Below are positions 9,791-18,340 of a stretch of 64,000 nucleotides of DNA, piece after piece (the first letter of the stretch is position 1; each line of letters opens with the position of its first letter). Source of the stretch: JABDMH01 sp965223165 (lineage in GTDB: Bacteria > Bacteroidota > Bacteroidia > Chitinophagales > Saprospiraceae); assembly GCA_965223165.1 (NCBI GenBank), contig CBDCVQ010000020.1:1798001-1862000 (forward strand), read 5' to 3'. Made by a program: the position numbers and the translations under genes. The notes beneath the pieces are model-generated. The model was not told where the DNA came from. It worked only from the letters and a program-made list of their open reading frames with translations, and made no database searches.

Positions 9791-9840
9791 GCGATATCCT
9801 TTGAGATCACCGGCGGCGCCATATTTATTTGAAGTCTGGA

Positions 9841-9984
9841 GACTTCAAACATCGGGGACTTCAAACATCGGGGACTTCAAACATCGGGGACTTCAAACAT
9901 CGGGGACTTCAAACATCGGGGACTTCAAACATCGGGGACTTCAAACATCGGGGACTTCAAACATCGGGGACTTCAAACATCGGG
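9841..9984. repeat. Nine perfect tandem copies of a 16-bp unit
   Basis: The unit gacttcaaacatcggg occurs nine times without a mismatch. The first copy forms the right arm of the hairpin that starts at 9828. The other subunits carry only one or two units, some with an extra G or a C-to-T change. Perfect identity implies recent expansion by slippage. It is not a CRISPR array, because there are no spacers. Confidence 0.95.
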
Positions 9985-10261
9985 GTAGTGTCCCCTTCCC
10001 CCAAGTAACTCGGTTCCGGTATTACCAGACCATTTGCCTGAATAAGCGGAGGGTTCTACGGCGATGACTATCAGACTGTTGGCTCCCTTGTTGCAAACGA
10101 TATCCTTTGAGATCACCGGCGGCGCCATATTTATTTGAAGTCTGGAGACTTCAAACATCGGGGGATATCGGGGGACTTCAAACATCGGGGGCGGGGGGCG
10201 ATTGGGGCGCTGCTGCAGTAGGGGTGCACCCCCCATTTTGCATTGCTGGCTTTTGACCTGA

Positions 10262-11413
10262 CTACAACTGTCTCGCCAGCATCTCTTTGGCAGGCAGGAG
10301 AAAAATCTTGCTATCCAGCTCTAAGCTGCGATCGCCGGGATAAATAAGATACAGTCTATCGAGTTTTAAGGTCTCCATAGCCGAGCGCATCGATTTCGTA
10401 ATTTTCGGCCTTTCAGATCGCTTGATTTCGTATCCTATTCTATTGCCTTCTACCATCATCAACAAGTCCAATTCGGCACCGGCATGCGTCGCCCAAAAAT
10501 AGTGTTGAGCGTTATGTCTTGTACTCTTGGCAATCAACTGCTCGATCACAAATCCCTCCCATGATGTGCCAATCGTGGGGTGACTCCAGAAGTCTTGCTC
10601 TTGTATTTGGAGCAAGGCATGGAGGAGACCACTATCTCTGAAATAGATCTTGGGCGCCTTGACTTGGCGTTTCTTCACATTTTCAAACCAAGGCTGGATC
10701 TGGCGGATCATATAGGCACCAGTCAACATATCCAAGTATCGCCTGGTTGTCTGCTCTGACACGCCTAAGGACCTGGCGATGACAGCCCCATTCCACAAAT
10801 GCCCGTGGAGATGCGCGAGCATGGTCCAGAATCGCCGCATGGCTACAGGTGATACATTGATGCCGAGTTGTCTGAGGTCTCTCTCTAGAAATGTTCTGGC
10901 GAAGTCCTGTCTCCATTGATAGCTTTCTTCTGGGGTATCGGCAAGAAAAGAGCGAGGAAACCCACCTCTGATCCAGAGGTTCTCCAAATTCTCTTGGCCC
11001 ACCTCTCCCAGGTTAAATCCAATCAGATCCACGAAGCCAATTCGGCCTGCTAGGGTATCGGAAGTCCCGCGAATGATATCCGGTGAAGCGCTCCCCAAGA
11101 TGAGAAACCTCCTGTCTGGATCCTCATCGACTAATACTCGTAACACTCTGAATAAGTCCGGCAACCGCTGTATCTCGTCCAAGACAATTAGTCCCTTGAG
11201 GTTTGAAAGGACCTGGCGAGGACTTGACGATAATACTTCTTCATCGGCGGCAATATCGAGATCGAACCAGTGAACATTTTCGATGCCCTCTGCGATCATT
11301 CTGGCCAAGGTTGATTTGCCAGATTGCCTCGGTCCCAGGATTGCCGTGACACCATTGCGATGGAGTGATTCGATGGCAGCGGTCTGATAATCCGGTCTTT
11401 CAACGAGAGCCAT
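10262..11413 (-). CDS. DUF4143-type P-loop ATPase (AAA_14)
   Basis: 383 residues from ATG 11413 (MALVERPDY). The frame stays open upstream, but that part is translated repeat DNA and is not family-like. Walker A is GPRQSGKST (residues 27-35). Walker B is LIVLDEIQ, followed by RLPDL and a sensor-like ILGSAS. The middle region is a winged-helix-like ARSLGVSEQTTRRYL. The C-terminal DUF4143 part has a PD-(D/E)xK-like arrangement: AELDLL, then GYEIKRS. Such ATPases are abundant and highly mobile in bacterial genomes; their role is unresolved, and they have been suspected of defence or addiction functions. The gene lies between repeat copies B and C, with its start 10 bp from copy C. Confidence 0.85.
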   Translation of the reverse strand: MALVERPDYQTAAIESLHRNGVTAILGPRQSGKSTLARMIAEGIENVHWFDLDIAADEEVLSSSPRQVLSNLKGLIVLDEIQRLPDLFRVLRVLVDEDPDRRFLILGSASPDIIRGTSDTLAGRIGFVDLIGFNLGEVGQENLENLWIRGGFPRSFLADTPEESYQWRQDFARTFLERDLRQLGINVSPVAMRRFWTMLAHLHGHLWNGAVIARSLGVSEQTTRRYLDMLTGAYMIRQIQPWFENVKKRQVKAPKIYFRDSGLLHALLQIQEQDFWSHPTIGTSWEGFVIEQLIAKSTRHNAQHYFWATHAGAELDLLMMVEGNRIGYEIKRSERPKITKSMRSAMETLKLDRLYLIYPGDRSLELDSKIFLLPAKEMLARQL

Positions 11414-11423
11414 GGGAGCAAAG

Positions 11424-11878
11424 ATACTTGAAAATCCAACATCAAATGTGGGATTTTCAAGGATGATGTGGGTTTCCAACGGTGCGACCGACCGAGTCGC
11501 GGGGCAAGAAGCCTTACCGCATTGGGGACGTACATATGACCGGCGCGCCCCAACTTCAGCGATAGATCTCGTAAGTTTTCTGCGGCACATCCTCATGGTC
11601 CAATACCTTGACCAAATGGTCTTTATTCCAATGATAGTGTCGTCCCCTTCCTTAAGTAACTCTGTGCCGGTACTACCAGACCATTTGCCCGAATGGGCGG
11701 AGGGTTCTACGGCGATGACTATCAGGCGGTTGGCTCCCTTGTTGCAAGCGATATCCTTGGAGATCACCGGCGGCGCCATATTTATTTGAAGTCTGGAGAC
11801 TTCAAACATCGTCATGGGGAGCTAGATATTTGTTTGAAAGTCTGGAGACTTCAAACATCGGGGGGTGCGACCGACCGA
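11424..11878. repeat. Repeat copy C, bounded by a 15-bp direct repeat
   Basis: It shares the inverted-repeat leader with copy B (from ATACTTGAAAATCC). The GT2 tail copy (11494-11567) and one ~190-bp subunit follow, with a hairpin at 11785-11806. A second, imperfect hairpin lies near 11833-11856. The sequence GGTGCGACCGACCGA occurs exactly at 11481-11495 and again at 11864-11878, flanking the GT2-derived part. It is also present at 9524-9538 before copy B. Copy C has more substitutions and indels against copy A than copy B does. No supported gene lies between 11414 and 11936. Confidence 0.8.
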
Positions 11879-11936
11879 TATTCACTACATCTTCCCGTTT
11901 TGACCTTTGCTGGATATTCGCTTAGCAGACCAAACA

Positions 11937-13367
11937 CTAAGGCCGTTCGACCTTGCGGCTGTAGTTGCTATGTGACCAGACCTTGATGACCTTGCCGTCT
12001 GCATCACGCTCGAAGACCAGGGCTTCTCCCAGTTTGCCATCGTCTCTGAGCCGCCGGAAGGTATCTGCTTCCTGATGCTTGTAGAAGGTCATCGACTCTC
12101 CGGGATTATCACTGGGCAGGCTCAACGTCACCAGCTTGTCCTGCCACGCGGATATGTAGCGCTCGCTCCACCAGGGCTGTGCACTGTAGTAGCCCACGTA
12201 GTCGGAGAGATCGGCCAAGGTGTCTGGCTTGTCAGCGGTCGTTTCGACCTTGCTCATGATCTGGGTCATACCGCGTGCGTACTTGCCCGGATTGGTGCCG
12301 CTTGCATTGATCATGACGGCGGTTGCTCTCTTTTTGGAGGGATTGACTGCCAAGCTGGAGCGGTAGCCGGGACAGGATCCGCCATGACTGGCAATCATAT
12401 CGCCCGCACTATTCTTATAGACCTCAAAGCCTAGACCCCAGGTCAGGTCCCCGTCCGGATTGGTCCAATGGATCCGTTGCATATAGTCCAACGTGGAGGG
12501 CAGCAGGACCTCCTTGGCATCGCCTTCCAGGAGCCGCAATTGCCAGGAGGCAAACTTGCCCAGATCCTCGACAGTCGATGAAAAGCCCGCGGCAGCGGCG
12601 ATGCCATTGGCCTGAAAGAGATTGACCTGGTGGCGCTCGCCCGATCTTGTGATGGCACTGTGACCGATCGCTAGCCGAGTGCCATACAGGGGTTGGGGCA
12701 AGGTCGTGCGAGTATCGACCAGATGCAGCGGGGCCAGAATGTGCTGTCGCACGTAGTCCTCATATTTTTGACCGGACACCTCCTCCACGATTTCGCCCAG
12801 CAGGGTGAGGCCCAGATTACTGTACTGAAATAGATCCGAGGCGCGATAGAGGGTTTCTTGTTCGCCCAACTTGGCCCGTACAGCGGCTTGATCAGGAAAA
12901 GGAAAATCAGGACCGGACCAGTACGGATAATCCGACTCCCTCGGCAGACCGGAAGAATGTGTCAACAGACTTCTCACCGTGATCGGCCCGCTGCCGGGAT
13001 AGCGCTGCTCCAGATTGTACCAGGGCAATAGCTCTTCGATGCGATCGTCCAGCCGAAGCTTGCCTTCATCATACAGTTTCATGATGGCCACCGCTGTGAA
13101 GAGCTTTGAAATAGAGCAGATGCTGTAGATCGTGGAGGGCGAGGCAGCGACTTCCGCACTTGGATTGGCATAGCCCACCGCTCCCGACCAAAGCACTTCT
13201 TGATCCTCCACGACAATGGCGGACAGCCCAGGTAGGTTCTCGTAGTCTGCCTGCGCATCCAACCACACTTCGATCAGGTGAAATGCCTCTGCATAATCTT
13301 TGTCCCCTTGAGCAAAGACCGGTAGGGCAAGAGTTAGGGCAAGGCAAAAGGTCAATAAAGCTTTCAT
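11937..13367 (-). CDS. Exported serine beta-lactamase-like hydrolase (class C / DD-peptidase fold)
   Basis: 476 residues from the internal ATG at 13367 (MKALLTFCLAL). The frame opens four codons earlier, but this ATG gives a clean signal peptide ending VFAQ. The catalytic SxxK is S85-I-S-K88, and a Y-S-N triad lies in LFQYSNLGLTLLG. A HGGSCPGY-like segment stands at the usual KTG/HxG position. About 100 extra C-terminal residues form a lipocalin-like or DUF3471-type module (inferred). The family covers esterases, D-aminopeptidases and beta-lactamase relatives acting in the periplasm. The substrate cannot be read from the sequence. No partner gene is adjacent. Confidence 0.8.
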   Translation of the reverse strand: MKALLTFCLALTLALPVFAQGDKDYAEAFHLIEVWLDAQADYENLPGLSAIVVEDQEVLWSGAVGYANPSAEVAASPSTIYSICSISKLFTAVAIMKLYDEGKLRLDDRIEELLPWYNLEQRYPGSGPITVRSLLTHSSGLPRESDYPYWSGPDFPFPDQAAVRAKLGEQETLYRASDLFQYSNLGLTLLGEIVEEVSGQKYEDYVRQHILAPLHLVDTRTTLPQPLYGTRLAIGHSAITRSGERHQVNLFQANGIAAAAGFSSTVEDLGKFASWQLRLLEGDAKEVLLPSTLDYMQRIHWTNPDGDLTWGLGFEVYKNSAGDMIASHGGSCPGYRSSLAVNPSKKRATAVMINASGTNPGKYARGMTQIMSKVETTADKPDTLADLSDYVGYYSAQPWWSERYISAWQDKLVTLSLPSDNPGESMTFYKHQEADTFRRLRDDGKLGEALVFERDADGKVIKVWSHSNYSRKVERP

Positions 13368-13660
13368 GAGATGATCCATAGTTAAAGAGTTGAAGCTGAC
13401 GCCGGATAGCTGTTGCGCGGCTCCCAGCCGCTAGTAAGGTAATGATTATTGGCGGCAGCGCGGAGGTCAGGCGGCGTCGAAGCATCGCGCGGCTTCCACA
13501 CTTTCATCGGGGTAGGCGTGAGCCTGTGATAGCCGGGAAAGATGGGCAGGGGCATCGATGGCGGGATGTGAACACCCTGGCAATTCGTCCTCTACCGCTG
13601 GCAAAATGGTGCGTTGCCACAGTTGAATTAGCCATCATTTCGCGCTCCTGCGACGTTTTT

Positions 13661-13668
13661 TAATTTTG
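13661..13668 (+). promoter_or_regulatory. Candidate -7 box (TAATTTTG) of the TPR-CHAT gene
   Basis: A perfect match to TAnnTTTG, ending 11 bases before the ATG at 13679. If used, the transcript would have a leader of only a few bases. The rest of 13380-13660 contains only a short GCGGCT/AGCCGC hairpin near 13417-13431 and no supported gene. Confidence 0.4.
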
Positions 13669-13678
13669 TGCAAATTTT

Positions 13679-16600
13679 ATGAAGATGAGGAGATTACGAG
13701 GTGTTTTGGCGATCGTGGCTCTGGTCTCCACGTTGCCGCTTTGTGCACAGTTTATGGAGGAGTTTGATGGGTATTCCTGGCAGCAGCAGGACAGCCTCAT
13801 CACCGTACTGTACCAAGGCGGAGCGCTACAGGTGGCAGCCCTGATGATCGACAAGGGCTATGAGACCCAGAAGGCCCAGCGCCCGGTGGATCCTCAAGCC
13901 CTGGCGGTCTTCAGCATGTGGCAAGGCGTCAAGAAGTTGAGCGAACAGTCCAATGAGGAGGCCCTTACCTTCCTCAAAGAATCTGCCGCTCTGTACGAGG
14001 CAAATCCATCCATCCAGGATTCGTTATATCGGGATGTCCTGATCAATGTCGCCGAGGTCGAGCTCATGCTAGGCCGCCGATCTGAGGCCAGTGCCCAGTT
14101 GCAGCGGGCATGTGCCTTCATCGAGCAGCAGTCCCCCAGAAATGAGGAGACCCTGCTGAGCTTGTATCAACGCATTGTAGAGATTGAGTTGGCCGAGAGC
14201 AATGTCACTGCCGCCGAAGAATATGGACGAAAGGCGCTCCAGCAGGCGCAGGATAAATTTGGCAACGATTCCGAATATTATTTCCGAGCCCTATATATGC
14301 TCGGACAGGTATACCAGGGCAAGGGGCAGGGCAGACGTGCGTCCAATCTGATCCTGCAAGCCTACCAACTGGCCAAAACGTATCTGGAGGATGACAACCT
14401 CAATCTCGTCTTTTACGGCAGTGCAGCCGCCAGGGAGCATCAGAACTTGGGACAGTATCAAGCCGCGGAAAAGGCCTACGATGAGGTCCTCAGTTTTTTT
14501 GATAACAATCCGGAAGTGCAGGACAACCTATTGTTTCCCCGGACTATGGACCAGGTAGGCTCGTTTTACGAGCTCTTGGGCGACTACGAAAAAGCGCACG
14601 AGCTGTACGACCGGGCCAATATCCTATTCACCCTTCGGGCCGACCGTGTCAGTCCCGAGTACATCCTTTCCCAGGGCAACATGGCCAGAATCTTGCGGTT
14701 GCAAGAAAAGTATACCGAGGCCGAAGGCTATTATCAAGGGGCGCTGACCTATGCGCCCGCGGTCTTTGGAGATACCAGCTGGACTGTCGGGTATCTGAAG
14801 GACAACCTTGGCGAAGTCTACTACCAACTCGGTGACTACGCCCAGGCGCTCGAACAGAAGAGATCCGCCAACGACATCATCCGATTGACCCTTGGACCCA
14901 ACCGGCCGGAGTTTGCCCTTTCTCTGTACGAGATCGCCGGCATCCATCGGGCGATGGGTTCCGATGATGAGGCAGAAGCAAACTATGTGCAGGCCTATGA
15001 GCTGCTGTCAAACTTATACGGGCCACAGCATGCGCAAGTGTTTGATATCGTCCGTACGCTGGCTACGTTTTATATGGGCAAAGACCAAGCGAAGACGGAT
15101 CTGTATATGGATCAGGGGCTAGACTATGTCCTATACCAAATAGATGAGACCTACGGCCTGCTGACAGAGCCCGAAAGACTTGTGCTAAAGGACGAGCTTG
15201 ATGACTACGTGTATCGCTATATCTCCTATGGTCTGCAACGGCTGGCGGAACGGCCGGAACTAGCAGATAAACTGCAGAACCTGGCGCTTGCGTACAAGGG
15301 CGCAGCCATTCAGACCAACATGTTTACGCTAGCCAATCTACAGAGTAAACGCACGCCAGAATTCGCAAGAAGTTTCAATCAATGGCAAAACCTGGCCCGT
15401 CAGATCGCAGGGGCACCGGCAGGGGCCGATGCCCAGGATGTAGCTGCTTTGCGAAAGGATCTGACGGAGTTGGAGCAGCAACTGCTGCGGCCCAACGGCA
15501 AAGCCCAAGACCAGCCGAAGATTGCCGCCCTGCGATCGCAGTTGCGTCCGGGGGAGGTGCTGATAGACTTCTTTGCGGTTCCCTTGTATGATTTTGACAC
15601 GGACACGTACGCTCCTGATAAGACCTACTTGGCTTTTGTAAACAAGCCGGGTGCCGCGCATACTACGGTGGTGCCCTTACACCTGAACCAAAATGTAGTC
15701 CGCACCAATCAGCTCAGGAGTCAGCTGTCCTACTACCAGCAGCTGTGGCAGCCATTGGAATCCATCCTGACGGGCGCCAAGACGGTGTACATCTGCCCGG
15801 ACGAAGGTCTGCACAAGGTCTCGTTTGCCTCCATGCCCAACAATGCCGGCTCCTATGTAGCTGACCAGGTGGATATCGTCAGGCTGTCGAGAGCGGCTAA
15901 CTTGTCAGACACGAGAAGGGAGCGCCGGATCAACGGTCCTGCCCTGCTGGTAGCGGATGTAGATTATGCAGCGGAGGCGGATACCAACGTGCAGGATCCC
16001 ATGATCATGCAGATGAACCTCAATGCCATTGCCAGTGATTCGGTCCGAAATACGATCAGTTTCCACGGAATGGGCACGACTGCCCAGGAGCAAGCCATGT
16101 TGACCAAGACCCTGGGCAAAAAGAAATGGCGCTTTACTGCGCTGAAGGGCGGTGATGCCACCGAGGCGGCGGTCAAACGGAGTCTGCAAGGAGATAAGCC
16201 TGGACTGATCCACCTAGCGACGCATGGGTACTTTTTCCACCCATTTTCTGAGTTACCATCCACGATCGAGGAGGACACCCGCCTGCGACTGCAGTCACTG
16301 GGTAATCCCATGCTCAAATCGGGCCTGGTTCTGGCTTCTGCGAGCAAGTCTTGGAAAGGGGGCTTTATCACTTCCAGCGGCGAGGATGCATACCTCACCG
16401 GCTTTGAGCTGTCCATGATGGATCTGTCCAATACCGGATTGGTCATTTTGAGCAATATAGAGACGGGTAGAGATAACCTAGATAATGGAGAGGCGGTGTA
16501 CACCCTGGTCAAGTCTTTTAAGGACGCCGGGGCAGACAAGGTCATGCTATCCCTGTGGCGCACGTCGGATGCCGCCAACCAGATCTTTCTGCAGCGCTAC

Positions 16601-16714
16601 TACAAGAATCTACTGAAGGGACACTCTCCCCGTGCGGCGCTTCTGGCCACGCAAAAGAAACTTCGAAAGAAGTCCGATCCTCGTGATTGGGCAGGCTATG
16701 TACTGGTAGAGTAG
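13679..16714 (+). CDS. Exported TPR-repeat protein with C-terminal CHAT domain lacking the catalytic Cys
   Basis: 1011 residues. A signal peptide (~1-24, ending LCAQ) is followed by about ten TPR-like helical hairpins to ~residue 500 (A-x2-Y-x-QALE and similar), a linker, and a CHAT (caspase-HetF-associated) domain from ~690 to the end. The histidine motif HLATHGYFF is present (His849). Where the family normally has LSACETG, this protein has LSNIETG, so the nucleophile position is Ile927. The terminal motifs LSLWRTSD and RDWAGYVLVE are preserved. The domain is therefore probably a non-proteolytic CHAT fold serving as scaffold or binding module (inference). CHAT-TPR proteins take part in regulated proteolysis, including defence systems, but the signal peptide here points to an envelope role. 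Confidence 0.85.
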   Translation: MKMRRLRGVLAIVALVSTLPLCAQFMEEFDGYSWQQQDSLITVLYQGGALQVAALMIDKGYETQKAQRPVDPQALAVFSMWQGVKKLSEQSNEEALTFLKESAALYEANPSIQDSLYRDVLINVAEVELMLGRRSEASAQLQRACAFIEQQSPRNEETLLSLYQRIVEIELAESNVTAAEEYGRKALQQAQDKFGNDSEYYFRALYMLGQVYQGKGQGRRASNLILQAYQLAKTYLEDDNLNLVFYGSAAAREHQNLGQYQAAEKAYDEVLSFFDNNPEVQDNLLFPRTMDQVGSFYELLGDYEKAHELYDRANILFTLRADRVSPEYILSQGNMARILRLQEKYTEAEGYYQGALTYAPAVFGDTSWTVGYLKDNLGEVYYQLGDYAQALEQKRSANDIIRLTLGPNRPEFALSLYEIAGIHRAMGSDDEAEANYVQAYELLSNLYGPQHAQVFDIVRTLATFYMGKDQAKTDLYMDQGLDYVLYQIDETYGLLTEPERLVLKDELDDYVYRYISYGLQRLAERPELADKLQNLALAYKGAAIQTNMFTLANLQSKRTPEFARSFNQWQNLARQIAGAPAGADAQDVAALRKDLTELEQQLLRPNGKAQDQPKIAALRSQLRPGEVLIDFFAVPLYDFDTDTYAPDKTYLAFVNKPGAAHTTVVPLHLNQNVVRTNQLRSQLSYYQQLWQPLESILTGAKTVYICPDEGLHKVSFASMPNNAGSYVADQVDIVRLSRAANLSDTRRERRINGPALLVADVDYAAEADTNVQDPMIMQMNLNAIASDSVRNTISFHGMGTTAQEQAMLTKTLGKKKWRFTALKGGDATEAAVKRSLQGDKPGLIHLATHGYFFHPFSELPSTIEEDTRLRLQSLGNPMLKSGLVLASASKSWKGGFITSSGEDAYLTGFELSMMDLSNTGLVILSNIETGRDNLDNGEAVYTLVKSFKDAGADKVMLSLWRTSDAANQIFLQRYYKNLLKGHSPRAALLATQKKLRKKSDPRDWAGYVLVE

Positions 16715-17015
16715 AGTCAAGGTCCATTGGTTTTTCAACATTAGGTGGGATAGAGGCTCGAGTAACTTTACAAGCCATATTGGACTTAACTTTATCAAAT
16801 TATCGTTGGAGGACCAGTACTGGGTCGAAGTGATGGAGAAAATATCCGGGTCGCGAACTGCTGTAGTTAGCCTCAACTGAACTTTGCCAAACAGTTAAGA
16901 ACTAAATTTCATTCTTTTCAGCACATAATTCCTGACCTCATCTAGGGTTGCACGCATTCGTCATGATCTCTTCGCTTCCAATTACCCCCCCAACTCAGCG
17001 TAGCTAATATGGCTT
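16715..17015. other. Intergenic, no feature seen
   Basis: About 300 bp between the CHAT gene and the SecB-like gene. The base composition shifts toward A/T from left to right. Short open frames here have no family-like features. No strong hairpin was found. Confidence 0.5.
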
Positions 17016-17456
17016 CTAAACACCTGTTATCTGTAGTGGCTTCTTCGAGACTCTTTCTTCGATCATCTTTGTTGGGTTCATAACAGGAAGAATATAATCA
17101 TTAATGGGCTCTCCCTTAGTTCTAGAATAGATAATCCCCCTCATTGAGGAAATGGTGATACCCAAGAGACTTGGGAATAGATCAACCAAGAGTTGATTCC
17201 TCTTCTTCTTCGACTTAGGGATCGAGTCGAATTCAAATCCAATAATTATATCACTGTGCAATATTTGCTTGCCAGTATCCTCCTTCCTTATACCATAAAC
17301 GCAGTGGAGAAAAATCGACAACTCCTTCGCTTCAACATCATAGTTCTCTTTAAATGAAGTATTCAAAATTATATTTGAATTTCTAATCTTCTCATGATCA
17401 TGGTTAGAAAATTCGAATCTCAGCTCCTTTAAATATTTAATTCTATATTTCATCAA
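17016..17456 (-). CDS. SecB-like chaperone, third gene of a toxin-antitoxin-chaperone operon
   Basis: 146 residues, close to the usual SecB length (~150). The N-terminal strand pattern YRIKYLKELRFEFSN parallels the start of SecB. The C-terminal block FPSLLGITISSMRG, followed by ILPVMNP, parallels the SecB segment with the conserved FPYAR, ITSMVSRG and LAPVNF features. Known: SecB-like proteins encoded with HigBA-type modules (TAC systems, e.g. Mycobacterium tuberculosis Rv1957) hold the antitoxin in a folded, active state. The start overlaps the antitoxin stop (17453-17456, ATGA), showing translational coupling. The gene is A/T-rich relative to the window. The assignment rests on pattern similarity read by eye. 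Confidence 0.65.
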   Translation of the reverse strand: MMKYRIKYLKELRFEFSNHDHEKIRNSNIILNTSFKENYDVEAKELSIFLHCVYGIRKEDTGKQILHSDIIIGFEFDSIPKSKKKRNQLLVDLFPSLLGITISSMRGIIYSRTKGEPINDYILPVMNPTKMIEERVSKKPLQITGV

Positions 17457-17872
17457 TATTCAGAATATGCTTTAGCAATCGATATCAATTCTTCCTCTTG
17501 ATCATCCTTCCTTATTTCTAGTTCCGCACTATGTTGGCATATATTTTCTTTCAATTCATCTAAAGCCAAAGGCAATTTGTCTTTTCGACGATTAATCTCA
17601 CCTTCCACGTATTTCTCGGGATCAAGCAGTTCAATTTGTGGAATCTTTCCTATTGCCAAGGAAAGCTTTATTAACTTAGACAGCTTGTGATCCGCTCCGC
17701 TATTAATTATTTGGGAAATATATCCTTTTGTCACACCCAGCTTCTCCGCCAACCTTGATTGTGTCATTCCCTCTGTGTCTGTGATAAAATTATTTATTTC
17801 ACCGTAGAGTTTATTCTGAAATTTAACGAAGTGATAGGTTGGGCTAAATATTTTTTCTCTCAGTTCTTTCAT
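17453..17872 (-). CDS. HigA-like helix-turn-helix antitoxin
   Basis: 139 residues. The HTH is clear: MTQSRLAEKLGVTKGYISQI, with a GADHKLSKLIKLSLAIGK extension (roughly residues 35-80). The C-terminal ~55 residues (LDELKENI to the end) are charged and extend beyond a minimal HTH antitoxin. In known toxin-antitoxin-chaperone modules such a tail (ChAD) is what the SecB-like chaperone binds. The gene overlaps the toxin gene upstream by 4 bp and the chaperone gene downstream by 4 bp. It probably binds the palindrome at 18341-18358 to repress the operon (inference). Confidence 0.75.
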   Translation of the reverse strand: MKELREKIFSPTYHFVKFQNKLYGEINNFITDTEGMTQSRLAEKLGVTKGYISQIINSGADHKLSKLIKLSLAIGKIPQIELLDPEKYVEGEINRRKDKLPLALDELKENICQHSAELEIRKDDQEEELISIAKAYSEY

Positions 17873-18240
17873 TTTGTAATTTTTACTTTGTTCTTTAGTT
17901 GATACTGATAGTATTGTTTGGCTATCTCTACTACTCTTCGTAATTCTTTGTTCTGATCTTTCGCATTACTCTTAATGTGACCCAATATTATTATCTTTCC
18001 TGTATTCTTCTCCTTGATGTAATACACTCGAAGCATTGAACTTCTCGTTCTGATTTCATGAGCTTGATAATGAATCTGCTTTGAAACAGATTTTAGAGGT
18101 TTATGGCATTTTGGGAGGACAACATTATCAAGCGACAGTTCTTCAATAAGAGTTTCCAACTCATCAACTTCATCAAGGTTCTCCTTCAGACTTAATTTCT
18201 TGGCATCACTGATGTGAAATTTTTTCTTGGCAGCCTTCAA
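17869..18240 (-). CDS. RelE/HigB-like toxin
   Basis: 123 residues from TTG 18240. The core AHEIRTRSSMLRVYYI, then KIIILGHI, then VVEIAKQYY matches the RelE/HigB pattern (central R...LRV.Y strand, IILL strand, C-terminal helix). Such toxins are ribosome-dependent mRNA interferases. The gene order toxin-antitoxin is that of HigBA. Oddity: the frame continues upstream without a stop to ~18345, and its translation (IHQFYALVRNHKCPYDDF) looks protein-like but has no ATG. The real start could be TTG 18240 or an upstream non-AUG codon near 18304-18312. The third base of the antitoxin start overlaps this stop. Confidence 0.65.
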   Translation of the reverse strand: MKAAKKKFHISDAKKLSLKENLDEVDELETLIEELSLDNVVLPKCHKPLKSVSKQIHYQAHEIRTRSSMLRVYYIKEKNTGKIIILGHIKSNAKDQNKELRRVVEIAKQYYQYQLKNKVKITK

Positions 18241-18323
18241 GAAGTCATCGTACGGACATTTATGATTTCTTACCAGAGCATAGAATTGATGGATAGCTCC
18301 CTTAATCTCTATTTTCCTTAATG

Positions 18324-18331
18324 CAAAGATA
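18324..18331 (-). promoter_or_regulatory. -7 promoter box TATCTTTG of the TA-chaperone operon
   Basis: On the minus strand TATCTTTG fits TAnnTTTG exactly. It lies 10 nt downstream of the 18-bp palindrome, so a repressor on the palindrome would cover the -33 region. The predicted transcript would start near 18317, leaving a ~75-nt leader before TTG 18240. Confidence 0.5.
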
Positions 18332-18340
18332 GCGCCAAAA

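Larger units (their letters stand above)
9468..10197. repeat. Repeat copy B: hairpin leader, GT2 3'-end copy and expanded subunits
   Basis: It begins with a ~70-bp leader shared only with copy C. The leader holds an inverted repeat, CTTGAAAATCC against GGATTTTCAAG. The GT2 tail copy follows (9537-9607, still an open frame to the same TAG), then two ~190-bp subunits (AAGTAACTCGG at 9698 and 10003). The 305-bp spacing equals the 193 bp of copy A plus seven extra 16-bp units, so slippage of the 16-mer explains the difference. Perfect hairpins lie at 9828-9849 and 10134-10155. The rest of 9355-10261 holds no supported gene except the remnant frame at 9599. Confidence 0.85.

Noticed and set aside
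9841..9984. CRISPR array
   Set aside because: The 16-bp units are directly tandem with no spacers, and no cas genes are present.
11414..11815. Longer N-terminus of the DUF4143 ATPase
   Set aside because: The frame is open, but the residues come from repeat copy C and recur in the other repeats without the ATPase. The family fold begins at ATG 11413.
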